Source of the DNA: Arachis hypogaea
Taxonomy: Eukaryota > Streptophyta > Magnoliopsida > Fabales > Fabaceae
Direction: 5' to 3'
NCBI RefSeq assembly: GCF_003086295.3
Contig: NC_092044.1
Location: forward strand, 7,218,843 to 7,282,842
Length of the DNA stretch: 64,000 bases
Positions within the stretch are counted from its first letter, which is position 1. Each line of letters opens with the position of its first letter. Both the position numbers and the translations under genes were made by a program. The notes beneath the pieces were generated by a model. The model saw only the letters and a list, made by a program, of their open reading frames with translations. It was not told the origin of the DNA and made no database searches. This document shows positions 1 through 9,324 of the stretch, one piece after another.

Positions 1-143
1 AGAAAAAAAAATTGCAGTAAGTGCCTGGTTGGTGCCACTTGCCCCCGTTCGATCCTGGTTCTCGTAAAATTTTAAATAATTAAAAAAATTTTCCAAGCCC
101 ATTGAGAGTGACGTTTAAATTTTTAATCGCAGCCATTTCACTC

Positions 144-185
144 TGCAATGCACGGAACCTACGCGGTCGCTTCGTTCTTATTTAA
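144..185 (+). promoter_or_regulatory. Conserved upstream block of PB1 copy A
   Basis: This stretch closely matches 59137-59178, upstream of the second PB1 gene, so promoter sequence was duplicated together with the coding region. Copy B carries TATATAA about 80 bp before its ATG. At the same place copy A reads TATTTAA (179-185), a weaker TATA-like box. The match is visible by eye; the promoter role is inferred. Confidence 0.4.
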
Positions 186-237
186 TTCCAAATCCAATAT
201 CACGGCAAACCCAAACACTACCACCAAAGAAAACAGT

Positions 238-777
238 ATGGCAGAGAACACGGCAGCGAGGTTTATGTGCAGCTTCGGCGGCCAGATCAGGCACCACGAC
301 GGCAGCGGCAGTAACAACCACCAACACTTCTTTTACTACGGCGGCAACAACAGGATTCTCGAAGTCGATCGCAACATCAGCTTCCACGATTTGACCGCTG
401 AGCTCTCCGCCCTCTGCGGAGGCGCTGCCATTAACTTCTTCAAGTATCTTATCCCCGGCGACGATCTCGACACACTCGTTACAGTCACCAACGATAGAGA
501 CCTCGGTTACATGATGAGGGAATATGATCTGCACTTCCGAGGTTCTGCTTCCGCTGACCGGATGAGAATCTTTCTTTTCTTCGATCCCGTCCACAACGGT
601 GCTGCCGCAGTAAATTCCTCCTACGAGTATCAGGCCGTCAATGTCATGGTGATGATGATAGTGACAGTAGTGTTGATGTTGATATTGACGTGGTTGCTGT
701 TGGTGGTGGCGACGGCTGTCGTCGAGGTGGTGATGGCTATAATGGAGGTGATGGTGGTGGAGTGGTGGTGGTGGTAA
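238..777 (+). CDS. PB1-domain protein, copy A (C-terminal tail frame-disrupted)
   Basis: This is a PB1 (Phox/Bem1p, octicosapeptide) protein. PB1 domains pair through a basic lysine face and an acidic OPCA face to build signalling or transcription-factor complexes. I start at 238 because MAENTAARF aligns with MDTTPARF of copy B; an in-frame ATG at 148 has no counterpart there. The PB1 domain covers about residues 9-115: CSFGGQIRHHD, then GGNNRILEV and NISFHDL, then the acidic OPCA stretch GDDLDTLVTVTNDRDL. The usual first-strand lysine is Met10 here, while copy B keeps Lys9, so copy A looks purely acidic-faced. After residue about 133 this frame becomes an unlikely Val/Met/Trp run ending in four Trp. 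Another frame, from about 639, gives an acidic and Gly-rich tail (DDDSDSS, then GGGDG repeats) that must change frame again before it can reach the stop near 1018. Either the tail is decayed or there are sequence errors in a GGT repeat. The PB1 call is firm; an intact gene is uncertain. Confidence 0.72.
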   Translation: MAENTAARFMCSFGGQIRHHDGSGSNNHQHFFYYGGNNRILEVDRNISFHDLTAELSALCGGAAINFFKYLIPGDDLDTLVTVTNDRDLGYMMREYDLHFRGSASADRMRIFLFFDPVHNGAAAVNSSYEYQAVNVMVMMIVTVVLMLILTWLLLVVATAVVEVVMAIMEVMVVEWWWW

Positions 778-1720
778 TTGTAACGGTGATATCGGTATTG
801 ATGTCTGCTGTCGTCCATCGTGATGGTGATGGAGTGGAGGTGGTGGGTGGGGTAGGGGTGTTGGACTGGTGGCAGTGGACTAGCTAATGGTGATGCAGGC
901 GTTGGCGTTCACAATAATGGTGTTGGTGTGGGTGGAATTGACGGAAGAGGTAAAGAAGAAGGGAAGGGTCTATGTGGTGATAGATTGGGCTGTTTGATTG
1001 CTCAGCTCTTTCGCCCCTAAACAAATTAGAAATTTGAATTCTGTCTGTATACAGCAATTCATTTTCCAATAACATACCCTCAAATTCGCGACGGATAACG
1101 CCATGTTGGTGGAATTCAGGGAAGAGAAAGAAGATAGAAATGTTTTGGTGCGATTTTAATTGAAAAAAAGGGGGATAAAATTTGAATTATATATATCGTG
1201 AATAATTTAAAAAAAAAAAGGATACAGAGCTAATATTATTAAAATATAAAAAATTAATTTGATCGAGAGGGAAAATGAAACTGACTTAGCGAAATAATTT
1301 GAGAGGTTTTTTGTTACTATATTAAGTATTAACAGTATAAAGAAATATTATATTATCATCTAAATCACTGGCAAGTTGTTGGGGCTTGTGGAGTTGTGGT
1401 GTATGGTAGTGTATGTGATCTTAATTTAGCCTGGGAACCTAGGAAGCGTTTTCTGCCTCTGTTGAGGACCAAGATTCAGGAGCTTGCTGAAGTGTGAGGT
1501 TTTTGCTGACTCTGGCTAGGTTTGCTGCTCCTGGTGCTCATGCTTGCGCTCAATAGAGCCAATTCTCTCGTTAGGTCTTGTTTTCTTTTCTTGTCCTGTT
1601 TGTTAATTGTGATTTTTTTTATGGTTACTTACCAAGTTATTACTATGTAACTATTTTTAGGATTTTAAAGCTTAAGTTAGTCAGGGTCGGACCAAGTTAA
1701 TAGGTGAGGGGACACTTGCC
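778..1720. other. Spacer after PB1 copy A
   Basis: 778-1018 is the GGT-rich out-of-frame continuation of the PB1 tail. 1020-1380 is AT-rich with no gene. 1381-1497 holds an open stretch of 38 codons on + (ending AWEPRKRFLPLLRTKIQELA before a stop) with more coding-like composition than its surroundings. I do not recognise it; it could be a relic exon. 1500-1720 shows nothing I can name. Confidence 0.4.
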
Positions 1721-1895
1721 GGATTTTTTATTTTTATAAATAAAATAAATTTAATAATTATTAAAATAAATGATTTAAAAAATATTTACGGATTTAAATT
1801 TTTTATTCTTATCTCGATTACATTGTAAACGAGATAAGACACGTCAACTGTCACGTGTACATCTTATTTACAGTATAAACGAGATAAGGCGATAA
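1721..1895 (+). repeat. Left TIR of MULE-1
   Basis: This pairs with the reverse complement of 6610-6775. Both arms share an AT-rich outer part, then ATTTAC(C/G)GATTTAAATTTT, then repeated palindromic units around TTATCTCGTTTAC and GTAAACGAGATAA. The units recur at about 1810-1840 and 1865-1890, and three to four times in the right arm. Subterminal repeats of this kind are plausible transposase-binding sites; that role is inferred. Confidence 0.75.
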
Positions 1896-2012
1896 GGCCT
1901 GTCTGCACCTATAAGTATAAGTCATTTATAGCGGTATTCTGAGCCCCATTTTGACTTAGTCAACCTCTTTCTTCTTCTTTTAATCCTTTCCTACCATATT
2001 TTAGACTAATAC

Positions 2013-5000
2013 GATGATGGCGCGTTAGGCGGGGAACTACAGAGACATCAACAGGCTGAATGAGACATCGCATTACGTCGGAGCGGCTAACTTTGAGGTT
2101 AGTTGCATTCTGTTTGTTTAATCTAAGTATATGGCCATTGTTAGGGTAGTCCTGTAGTGACAAGAATGTAGTTAAATGGTTTAGGGATAGGTCTCTAGAA
2201 GGAATTTAGAACTCTGTTTTTCTTGTGCTAGGTTGTTAGCAATTATAACATTCTAATTAGGATTTTCTTACTGGCATATGTAATTTAGAGACATGTGTAG
2301 ACTAAAAACATGGAAGTATGTTCTTAAGTAGAAGTAGCTGTAAGTTAGCTTGAAATATTTGCTTAACGTCTAATGTATTGTAGTGCATGTTAAGCTGATC
2401 TAATTACTAAACTAAAAAAAGAGTAAGAATTCAGTAAAACAAAAGTTTATAATAATCTCTTTATAAGGCTGAATTATTTTTTATTCTTCAGAGGCCTCGC
2501 CTTCTACTGTCTCGGTGAGTGAGTCATATCCTTCCTCCACCCGACGCTAGGAGTGTTCAAATCCAAACCGATCTTAATTAAACCGCTCATCCAATTCAAT
2601 CTAAACCGAAAATCGATTAAAACCGCACTAATTCGGATTTGATTGGATTCTATTTTTTACAAACCATTGGATTGGATCGGATTTCGGATCTACTTTTCAT
2701 AACTGATCCAATCCAATCCAAACCGCACAATGTGCTATAATATTATTATTTTATTATTATATTTACAATTATACTTATAACATGTTCAATTTTTTTAGAT
2801 TTTTATATTATTCATGTATTATTATTATTTAATAAATATTTTATGTTCAAAATGTTATTTATTTATTATTTTAACTAACCTATAATTTTATTTCTATCGT
2901 TATGTTATCGTTGGCTTTTTAAGATATTATTGGGACTTGTTATATCATTGTTGATTATTTAAAATTTGATGTTGAGACTTGTTATATGTATTTAATTTTT
3001 TTAATTTATAAACTGCAAATCCAATCCAATCCAAACCGCTTGAAATTGGATCGGATCGGATCGGATTTTTTTTTAAAAAAAAGCATCCAATCCAAACCGC
3101 ACCGCAAGTAAAATTAGTGGTCAGATCGGATGAGTTTTTGACTCAAAATCGATCCAAATTGCACTGCGAACACCCCTACCCGACTCCATCATCCCGTATT
3201 TGGCTGAGGCCGGATTCGGCGATACGGTGCCCCTCAAGGACTTCACTTTTGACAACTCCCTGATTTCGACACTTGTGGAGCGATGGCATCCGGAGACGCA
3301 CAATTTCATCTTCCTTGGAGTGAGGTCACTATCACCCTGCAGGATGTGGCGTACCACCTAGGCCTATGCCCACACGGTAACCCCGTTGGTGGGAGTGTGC
3401 CTCCATGACTTTAGTAGGTGGTACGGCACAGAGACGTGGGCTATGGTAGAGCAGCTGCTTGGTGCCAGGTCTTCGGTGGCGGCACAGCAGGCTGCGCAGA
3501 GGAAGGAGTCCTTCACACTCAAGCTTGTGTGGCTGCAGGATCGTGTCTGCTAGATGCCCCCGACAGACGATCCGGAGACCCTCTAACAGTACGGAAGGTG
3601 CTATATTATGTTACTTATCGGAGGTATCTGATGACCGACAAGTCCAGCAACCTGGTGCACATACGTTGGCTACCGCTTCTTCGAGACTTTGGGAAGTGTA
3701 GGGCACTTTTCTGAGGCTCGGCTATGCTGGCCTGGACGTACCAGTCACTTTGTTCGGTGGCACAGCAAGGTGTCACAGACATCACCGGTTGCACTCCGCT
3801 TTTGATGAGTTGGATCTACCAGAGATTTTCTCAGTGGTGTCCACCAGATAGAGGGATCTACCAATATCTACTAGCTGCGAAGTAACAAATATTTATTTAT
3901 GTATTTGCATTGAATATTGTTAACTCATATATGATGTTACCTATGATGTTGTATATATTTTATTGGGATGTGTCAGGTTGGTTGGATTGCAGCAGCAGAG
4001 TAGGGATCGGTATGAGGCCAGGGTCCTGCATTGGAGGGTTTTGATTGACCGGTTACGGTTCGACGAGGTTAGTCATGAAATAACATATATTATGATTTTG
4101 TGAGTGCATGTGTCGTTTTATATTATATCTTTGATAGTTAGATAGATATCATATGGTCAATTATGTCGGTAACTTTTTTTTCAGTTTGCATGGAGAGTCA
4201 ACGATGACCCTATTGTGCAGGCTTTGTGCCCGCCCTGGTTCCGTGAGGAGGAGGAGTGGGGGATCTGGTTGTCAGCCATCCCGCTGGTATACTTCAATAT
4301 TGTACGGTTTTTCCACGTTGATCGGATGAAATGACAATTCAATGGGGAGCAGCAGGTGCCAGGCACTCTGGTGAACCTTGGCAGGTATGAATGGTGTATT
4401 ACTTTTCGATACTTATATGAGTTTAGATGTTTGTTATTCTCGTAGTGATAGTAATTTATACACTTTCTGTGTTTAATGAAAGGTACCTGACCACCACTAG
4501 CCGTGGTGAGGATGTCTGGTGGCTGGAACGACTTCAGCAGTGGTACGATGGATGGACCCAGAGGTTCGATCCCGGTCGCAGGATCACCGTGCATCATACA
4601 TTTGACACCAAGCCGACCAAAGAGTACTATGATTGGTGGCGTGGGGCTTGCCGTGTTCGGTATCTATTGGGGCAGGAGATTTTGGAGGACCCGAGGTTCG
4701 TAGAGTTGCCCCCCGACGTACAGCTTACAGCCAGCCAGCCTAGGGATGATATCGCCCTTCCGAGGGACGTGCCGGATCGACGGAGACGTGCGAGGGAGAT
4801 CAGGGAGGATACTCGACGACCTGCTAGGAGGGACAGAGGCCAGAGAGAGCGTCGACCAGGTGAGGCGGTTAGGAGGGAGAGGGTCAGGCCTCGTCGGGTT
4901 AGGGTTGATGCCGAGTCTGACAAGGAGGCAGAGTACGACCATCAGGAGGATCACGGTGACATCCCATAGGACAGAGAGGCTTCACATCTGGGTTTGCCTC

Positions 5001-5260
5001 CTCCACCTCCTCCACCTCCTCCCCCTTCCCCGCACAGAGCATGGCTATTATCTGGTTCCAGTGGGCAGCAGTCTCGAGCAGCATGGGACACATCACCGCC
5101 AGGTTGGTATAAGGGAGGTTCGTCTGGGACCCACCAGGACGAGGAGGAGATGCTTGATGAGATCTTTAATTCTTTATTGATGACGCCTTCCAGCTTCACA
5201 CCGCCGCGCCCGGGGACATGGATAGGATAGCCGAGTCATTCCGCACAGGCAGGGAGGTTG
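2013..5260 (+). pseudogene. Plant mobile domain (MAIN-like) gene of MULE-1, disrupted
   Basis: This encodes a PMD (aminotransferase-like plant mobile domain) protein, the family of Arabidopsis MAIN/MAIL1 and of the misnamed 'phosphatase 7 long form homologs', also found inside MULEs. Reconstructed exons: 2013-2095 (NYRDINRLNETSHYVGAA), 2492-3882 (holding a hAT insert at 2548-3178), 3977-4068, 4184-4384 and about 4482-4969, with GT/AG borders. Landmarks are FTFDNSLISTLVERWHPETH near 3240-3305, a frame change just after it, then YHLGL, LVHIRWLPLLRDF, WFREEEEWGIWLSAIPLVYF and EYYDWWRGACRVR. A basic Arg-rich tail follows. A Pro-rich, acidic extension (DEEEMLDEIFNSLL) lies beyond the stop at 4967. 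Stops occur in exon 1 (TAG, about 2025), exon 2 (TGA, about 2516) and exon 4 (TGA, about 4332). It is a clear relic, not a functional host gene. Confidence 0.8.
2548..3178. mobile_element. hAT-like non-autonomous element inside the PMD exon
   Basis: This 631-bp insert begins TAGGAGTGTTC and ends GAACACCCCTA. It is flanked by CCCGACGC (2540-2547) and CCCGACTC (3179-3186), an 8-bp target duplication with one mismatch, as expected for hAT elements. Inside are many copies of a GGATTGGATCGGAT-like motif and its complement (AATCCAAACCGC) in both arms around an AT-rich centre. The PMD reading frame resumes on both sides of the insert (PPPD then IIPYLAEAGFG), which confirms the borders. It has no coding capacity. 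Confidence 0.8.
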
Positions 5261-5274
5261 GTATCGGGGAGTAC

Positions 5275-6504
5275 CAGCACCCATCAGCTTCGGCACCTTG
5301 TTGTACGACTCTTTCCAATCGCCGTATATTTATGCAATTGCCTTCTGCTTTGCCATCCACACCTTTTTGTAGGATGGTTTGAAATGATAGCTTGCCTGCA
5401 CCGCACCTTGCAAAACCGGAATACTCACAGAGGGGTTGGACTGAATCAATGACAATATGACCCTGCAGATCAAGCTGCTGTCTAACTGACGATGGTCTTG
5501 AGACATGGTGGGTGCTAGACAACTGTGCGCTCCACCAACCCTCCAAACCTCCCTGAACACAACAAAACAGTATTACTTCAGCCATATCTCAAACCTACTT
5601 AATATATCATACAGAAGTACTAAATATCGCAATTAAAGTTGAACTTATTAGTATTCGAGGTTCTGCCGAAGGGCCACACAGAGGCTCCATTGACACCCAT
5701 TCTCAGCTTGACGGTAGTGCACATGGTTCTTTAATCGGTCCGATTCGATCATCCAGTACTCTGCACTCCTGCGAATACTGTAGTCCTTCACAACCTGAAG
5801 CACTGCCCCTCAGCTTTTGAACCTATGTTCGACCCAAAACTCTACACCTCCGTCTATGTTGTAATCTTCTTCACTCGTGTCAGAAAACGGAGCCTTCTCA
5901 TGCATGGCGTCGAGATCTAGACTGTGGTGGTGGCAGGACATGGCACGCCACAGTCTGGGCAGGTGTTTCCAAAACGAACTCATCCTCATCCCCACCATCG
6001 AACGAATCACTGTTCGCATTATCCATCACGTAATCCTCGTCTGACGCCTCCTCGCCCTCCTTTGCCTCATCCACTGGAATGGCGACATGAATGGGCAGTG
6101 GTGCAAGAGATCGATCATCCTATACATATGTCGAGTGTATGGAACTCCCACCACCACTATGTCCCACCTCGGCGGAAAGCTCCATTACCTGCTCCACCAT
6201 GATCCTCCCATGGATGTCAAACATCAGTCACACATGCTCATCCCCTTGAAGTCGGAATAGTCGAAACCGGAAGACTCTGTTACCCATGGTGCCAGCAACC
6301 TATACGCCACCCTTCCGATCTCCCTCACTTCTATACCACCGAACTTGCTCAATATCAAACTCTTCAAATGTGACAACGTATTCACACGCTGAGTGCGAAA
6401 CAATATCGGATCCTCACACTCAAATGTCACCCCGTTGTCGCCATTTCTCATACAACAATTGGGATAAACAAGCACAACTATGTATGGACTGTTACCGGCC
6501 ATTG
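5275..6504 (-). pseudogene. MURA-like transposase, N-terminal part (MULE-1)
   Basis: Read on minus from ATG 6502-6504. Translation starts MAGNSPYIVVLVYPNCC, followed by an N-terminal module (NGVTFECEDPILF, then KFGGIEVREIGRVAYRLL). After an acidic linker (DEDYVMDNANSDSF region) comes the DNA-binding part in broken frames: KDYSIRRSAEYW, NGCQWSLCVALRQNL, then WRVGGAHSCLAPTMSQDHRQLDS and YKKVWMAKQKAIA followed by IYGDWKESYNKVP near 5280. This is the order seen in plant MuDR-family transposases up to the start of the MULE catalytic domain, which is absent. Stops and frameshifts are frequent (for example CAA to TAA after KAIA). The catalytic DDE region must have been deleted at the junction with the PMD gene's 3' end. 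Confidence 0.78.
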
Positions 6505-6609
6505 ATGCCTTATTTTCGTTAGAAAAACCAGACAAAAAAAGGATAGAAAATGTTTGTGGAGAATACTAAGGGTTACACGTCCTTTTATAGCTGCTGCCAA
6601 TTTGTCCTT

Positions 6610-6775
6610 TGTTTATCTCGTTTACAGTTTCATGTATCTCGTTTTTAGTGTAAACGAGATATACACGTGGCAGCTAACTTGTCTTATCTCGTTTACACCA
6701 GAAAATTTAAATCGGTAAATATTTTTTAAATTATTTATTTTGATAATTATTATATTTATTTTTTAAAAAAATACA
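6610..6775 (-). repeat. Right TIR of MULE-1
   Basis: Its reverse complement matches 1721-1895, including the TTATCTCGTTTAC palindromic units and the AT-rich outer arm. It lies just upstream of the transposase start, as TIR promoters do in MuDR-type elements. Confidence 0.75.
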
Positions 6776-6838
6776 ATTTAATCTTAAAATAACAACATAT
6801 TTGTGACTACGTAAACTTATATATAATTCCATCATAAT

Positions 6839-7381
6839 TAAAAGGGTTTGATTGTTTATGAATCAGATTATATCTAAAAATTTATAGTATTTATTCATAT
6901 TTAATTTATAATTTATGGATATAATCCAATTTATAAAATGATTGGATCGAATTGCGAATATCATATTTATATTCGCAAATTCGATTATATATTCGCAGAT
7001 CTACATTAAATAATAAATAATATATATGTTATTTTCATGTTTTATTTCAATTACTATTTTTTTTTATTATTTATATGTATTATATTATTTTTTTTTGTTA
7101 TTTAAAAAATTAATTTAATAATGTTTTAGAAATAAACATATTTAAAAAAATAAAAAAATAATTTATTAATTTTTAATATAAATAAATTTTTAATATATTT
7201 TTTATTTTACAAATATATCTGATATATAATCCGATCTAATCTAATCCGTAAAATTGTGGGTCAAATCCAAGTATAGAAAATACATATATTTTATTCAATT
7301 TAATTCAATAAATTAAGTGCAAATCAAATAAGAATTTTAATTATTTTCAATTTGATCCAGTTCAATATATAAATACTCTTA
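6839..7381. mobile_element. hAT-like non-autonomous element
   Basis: This 543-bp AT-rich element begins TAAAAGGGTTTG and ends AATACTCTTA. It is flanked by ATCATAAT (6831-6838) and ATCATAAC (7382-7389), an 8-bp target duplication with one mismatch. The internal arms carry complementary motifs (GATTGGATCGAATTGCG near 6940; GATCTAATCTAATCCG near 7230), similar in style to the insert at 2548-3178. There is no coding potential. The terminal repeats are weak, so the call rests mainly on the duplication and internal symmetry. Confidence 0.55.
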
Positions 7382-7389
7382 ATCATAAC

Positions 7390-8050
7390 TCAATTATATG
7401 ATTTGTACAAGATAAAGATAAGATAACATTAAAATTCTATATCAAAGAAGTGACTTGTATCGTACAAGGTATTTTGTGTTACTTTTAATTTTTATCTATC
7501 TATATTTTAAATATATAAGTTTAATTAAATAATTATATAAAATTATTTATACTAAAATTAAACCCTTACAATTTTTGAACTTCCTATGGTAAATCTTTGT
7601 CCACTAACCCAATTCCATATTGGGCCAACCCGCTAACACTTATATATGACATTCCTATTGTCATAGTCAACTCATGCTGACTCAGTTAAGTTTGTTAAAA
7701 AAAAAACATGAATAAACTAATTTTGGACCCTGCTTGTCATTTGTCAACACTAGCACCGCTGAATGGCTGATAGTGATCAAGATTTTAAAAACAGTTAAAC
7801 TAGATTAAACATATCATAACCAAATCATTTTAATGTCCATTAAAATAAGAAAGAAGGGAAAAAAAATACAAATAGCTTCGGATAAACAGTTATCCAAATA
7901 TAGATCTTTTGGTCAAATTTGAATATGAATTAAAGATTCTTATTAATATGTGTTTAGGTAAATAAGTGCCTATTTGACCAAGTGCTCTGCTAAGGCGTTC
8001 TCCATGTCATATTGACGCAGCCGATCACACAAAATTTTTATTCAAAAACT
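7390..8050. other. AT-rich spacer
   Basis: No gene, TIR pair or tandem array could be supported here. It separates the hAT-like element from the LINE. Confidence 0.4.
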
Positions 8051-8119
8051 CAAACTACTCACTAATTCGATTGAAATAGCAACATCAGATAGGAATCATG
8101 ATTCATATTAGGCCAAACA

Positions 8120-9049
8120 ATGCAAAAGATTGAATTGGATAAGGAAGACTTTTCCAACGAAATAAAAATGTGCTCTAAAAGTTTGTTAGGCAGAGTTTTT
8201 GCAACAAGGTCATTTTTCATGGGAACTATGGAAAATGCATTGAGAGCAATCTCGAATAGACCTGAGGGCTTTAAGGTTGCAAGAAAAAGGAGGCAACCAA
8301 TTCCAATTCTTCTTCTCTGAGGAGGTTGATGCACTGAGAATTGAGAGGGGAGTCCCCGCTCCATTGTTATTCAAAGATTATATTTTATATGTTAGGAGGT
8401 GGACTGAAGCAGATGTATCGTCAGAGTCGAAGATAACGCTGTTTTCAATATGGGTTCAATTCTGGGGAGTGCCGGAATGCTATAAGACGCTGGACGTGGG
8501 AAGGAAGCTAGGAAAGAAATTGGGAGAAGTTCTGGATGTTGGAATGTGTGATGTTTGAGGAAAAGAGTCCATAATTCTTAAAGCGAAGATTATGATCGAT
8601 GGAGAAAGGATCGTGCGGGATGGTTTGAAGCTGAAAAGCCATGACCAGAAAACGATGGAAATTGGCTTACGATATGAAAGAATCGGAATATTTTACACGT
8701 ATTGTGCTCACCTTGGACATGGACCCAAAATATGTGGAGCTCTATTAGAAGATACAGCTGCAAACAACATTAGAGAGGACATGGTGGAGGAATGGCTCAA
8801 GGCGGATCAAGTGGCAAGGCGGATTATAGTGAAAGCGGAACAAAACCCAATAGAAAATACAAATCAAGCTAAGGCTAACCCTCAACCTCGGAAGAAACTA
8901 CCACCCTCCTGGCTGCTCGATGGATTTGCTAATCTCAGTGTGGTGGAAACAGGAGCAACAAGGGGGAAACCACATGTTGGGCTGGATAGTGATGAGATGG
9001 AGGCCAGCAAGGAGAAAGTTGTGGAAGGGGGAGAGAGTCCAGCAACGTA
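8120..9049 (+). pseudogene. LINE ORF1 (DUF4283-type gag) relic
   Basis: This resembles the plant LINE ORF1 family with a DUF4283 domain followed by a zinc knuckle, which forms the RNA-binding particle. Visible parts: LLGRVFATRSFF, NRPEGFKV, frameshift near 8277, FQFFFSEEVDALRIERG, FSIWVQFWGVPECYKTLDVG, LGKKLGEVLDVGM, TGA at about 8556, then ILKAKIMIDGERIVRDGLKL. The knuckle near 8690-8735 reads FYTYCAHLGHGPKIC: the first Cys of the CX2CX4HX4C motif is Tyr. The Lys/Pro-rich tail is followed by a stop at 9048. Confidence 0.78.
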
Positions 9050-9324
9050 GGACTTCCCTTTGACCTTGGGTGATATTACTTCGACCCTCAATATCATTTA
9101 AAATATTAAGGGTACAGAGGATATTGGGAACGGAAGGAAGACAATCTTAAAGGTGAAACAATTGGCGAGACAAGGAAATAACGGGGAGAGTTTACTACTT
9201 GGAGGGAACGGAGGAATGAAGAGAAGGAAAATTTAGAACAGAACAAGAGGGTATGCATGGAAACAAATATGGATTGGAATGAGATGGTGGAGGGTGCCAG
9301 CCGTCAAATGGTACCCCGGGAACC

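Larger units (their letters stand above)
1721..6775. mobile_element. MULE-1: Mutator-like element with PMD gene and MURA-like transposase
   Basis: This Mutator-like DNA transposon of about 5 kb is bounded by inverted repeats at 1721-1895 and about 6610-6775. It contains two convergent genes, a plant-mobile-domain gene on + (2013-5260) and a MURA-type transposase on - (6504 down to about 5275). Both are broken by stops. The transposase ends just before its catalytic region, so the copy is non-autonomous. No convincing 9-bp target duplication was found because the outer TIR ends are AT-rich and diverged. The whole layout recurs in MULE-2 at 50.56-53.08 kb. Family assignment rests on protein recognition plus the paired TIRs. 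Confidence 0.8.

Noticed and set aside
40..65. CCGTTCGATCCTGG resembles a tRNA/SINE B box (GTTCGATCC)
   Set aside because: No matching A box, cloverleaf or tRNA body could be drawn around it.
630..887. Open frames on both strands in the GGT/CAC-rich stretch (His/Thr/Ile-rich or Gly/Val-rich peptides)
   Set aside because: Composition of the repeat keeps all frames open; only the frame continuing PB1 could be meaningful.
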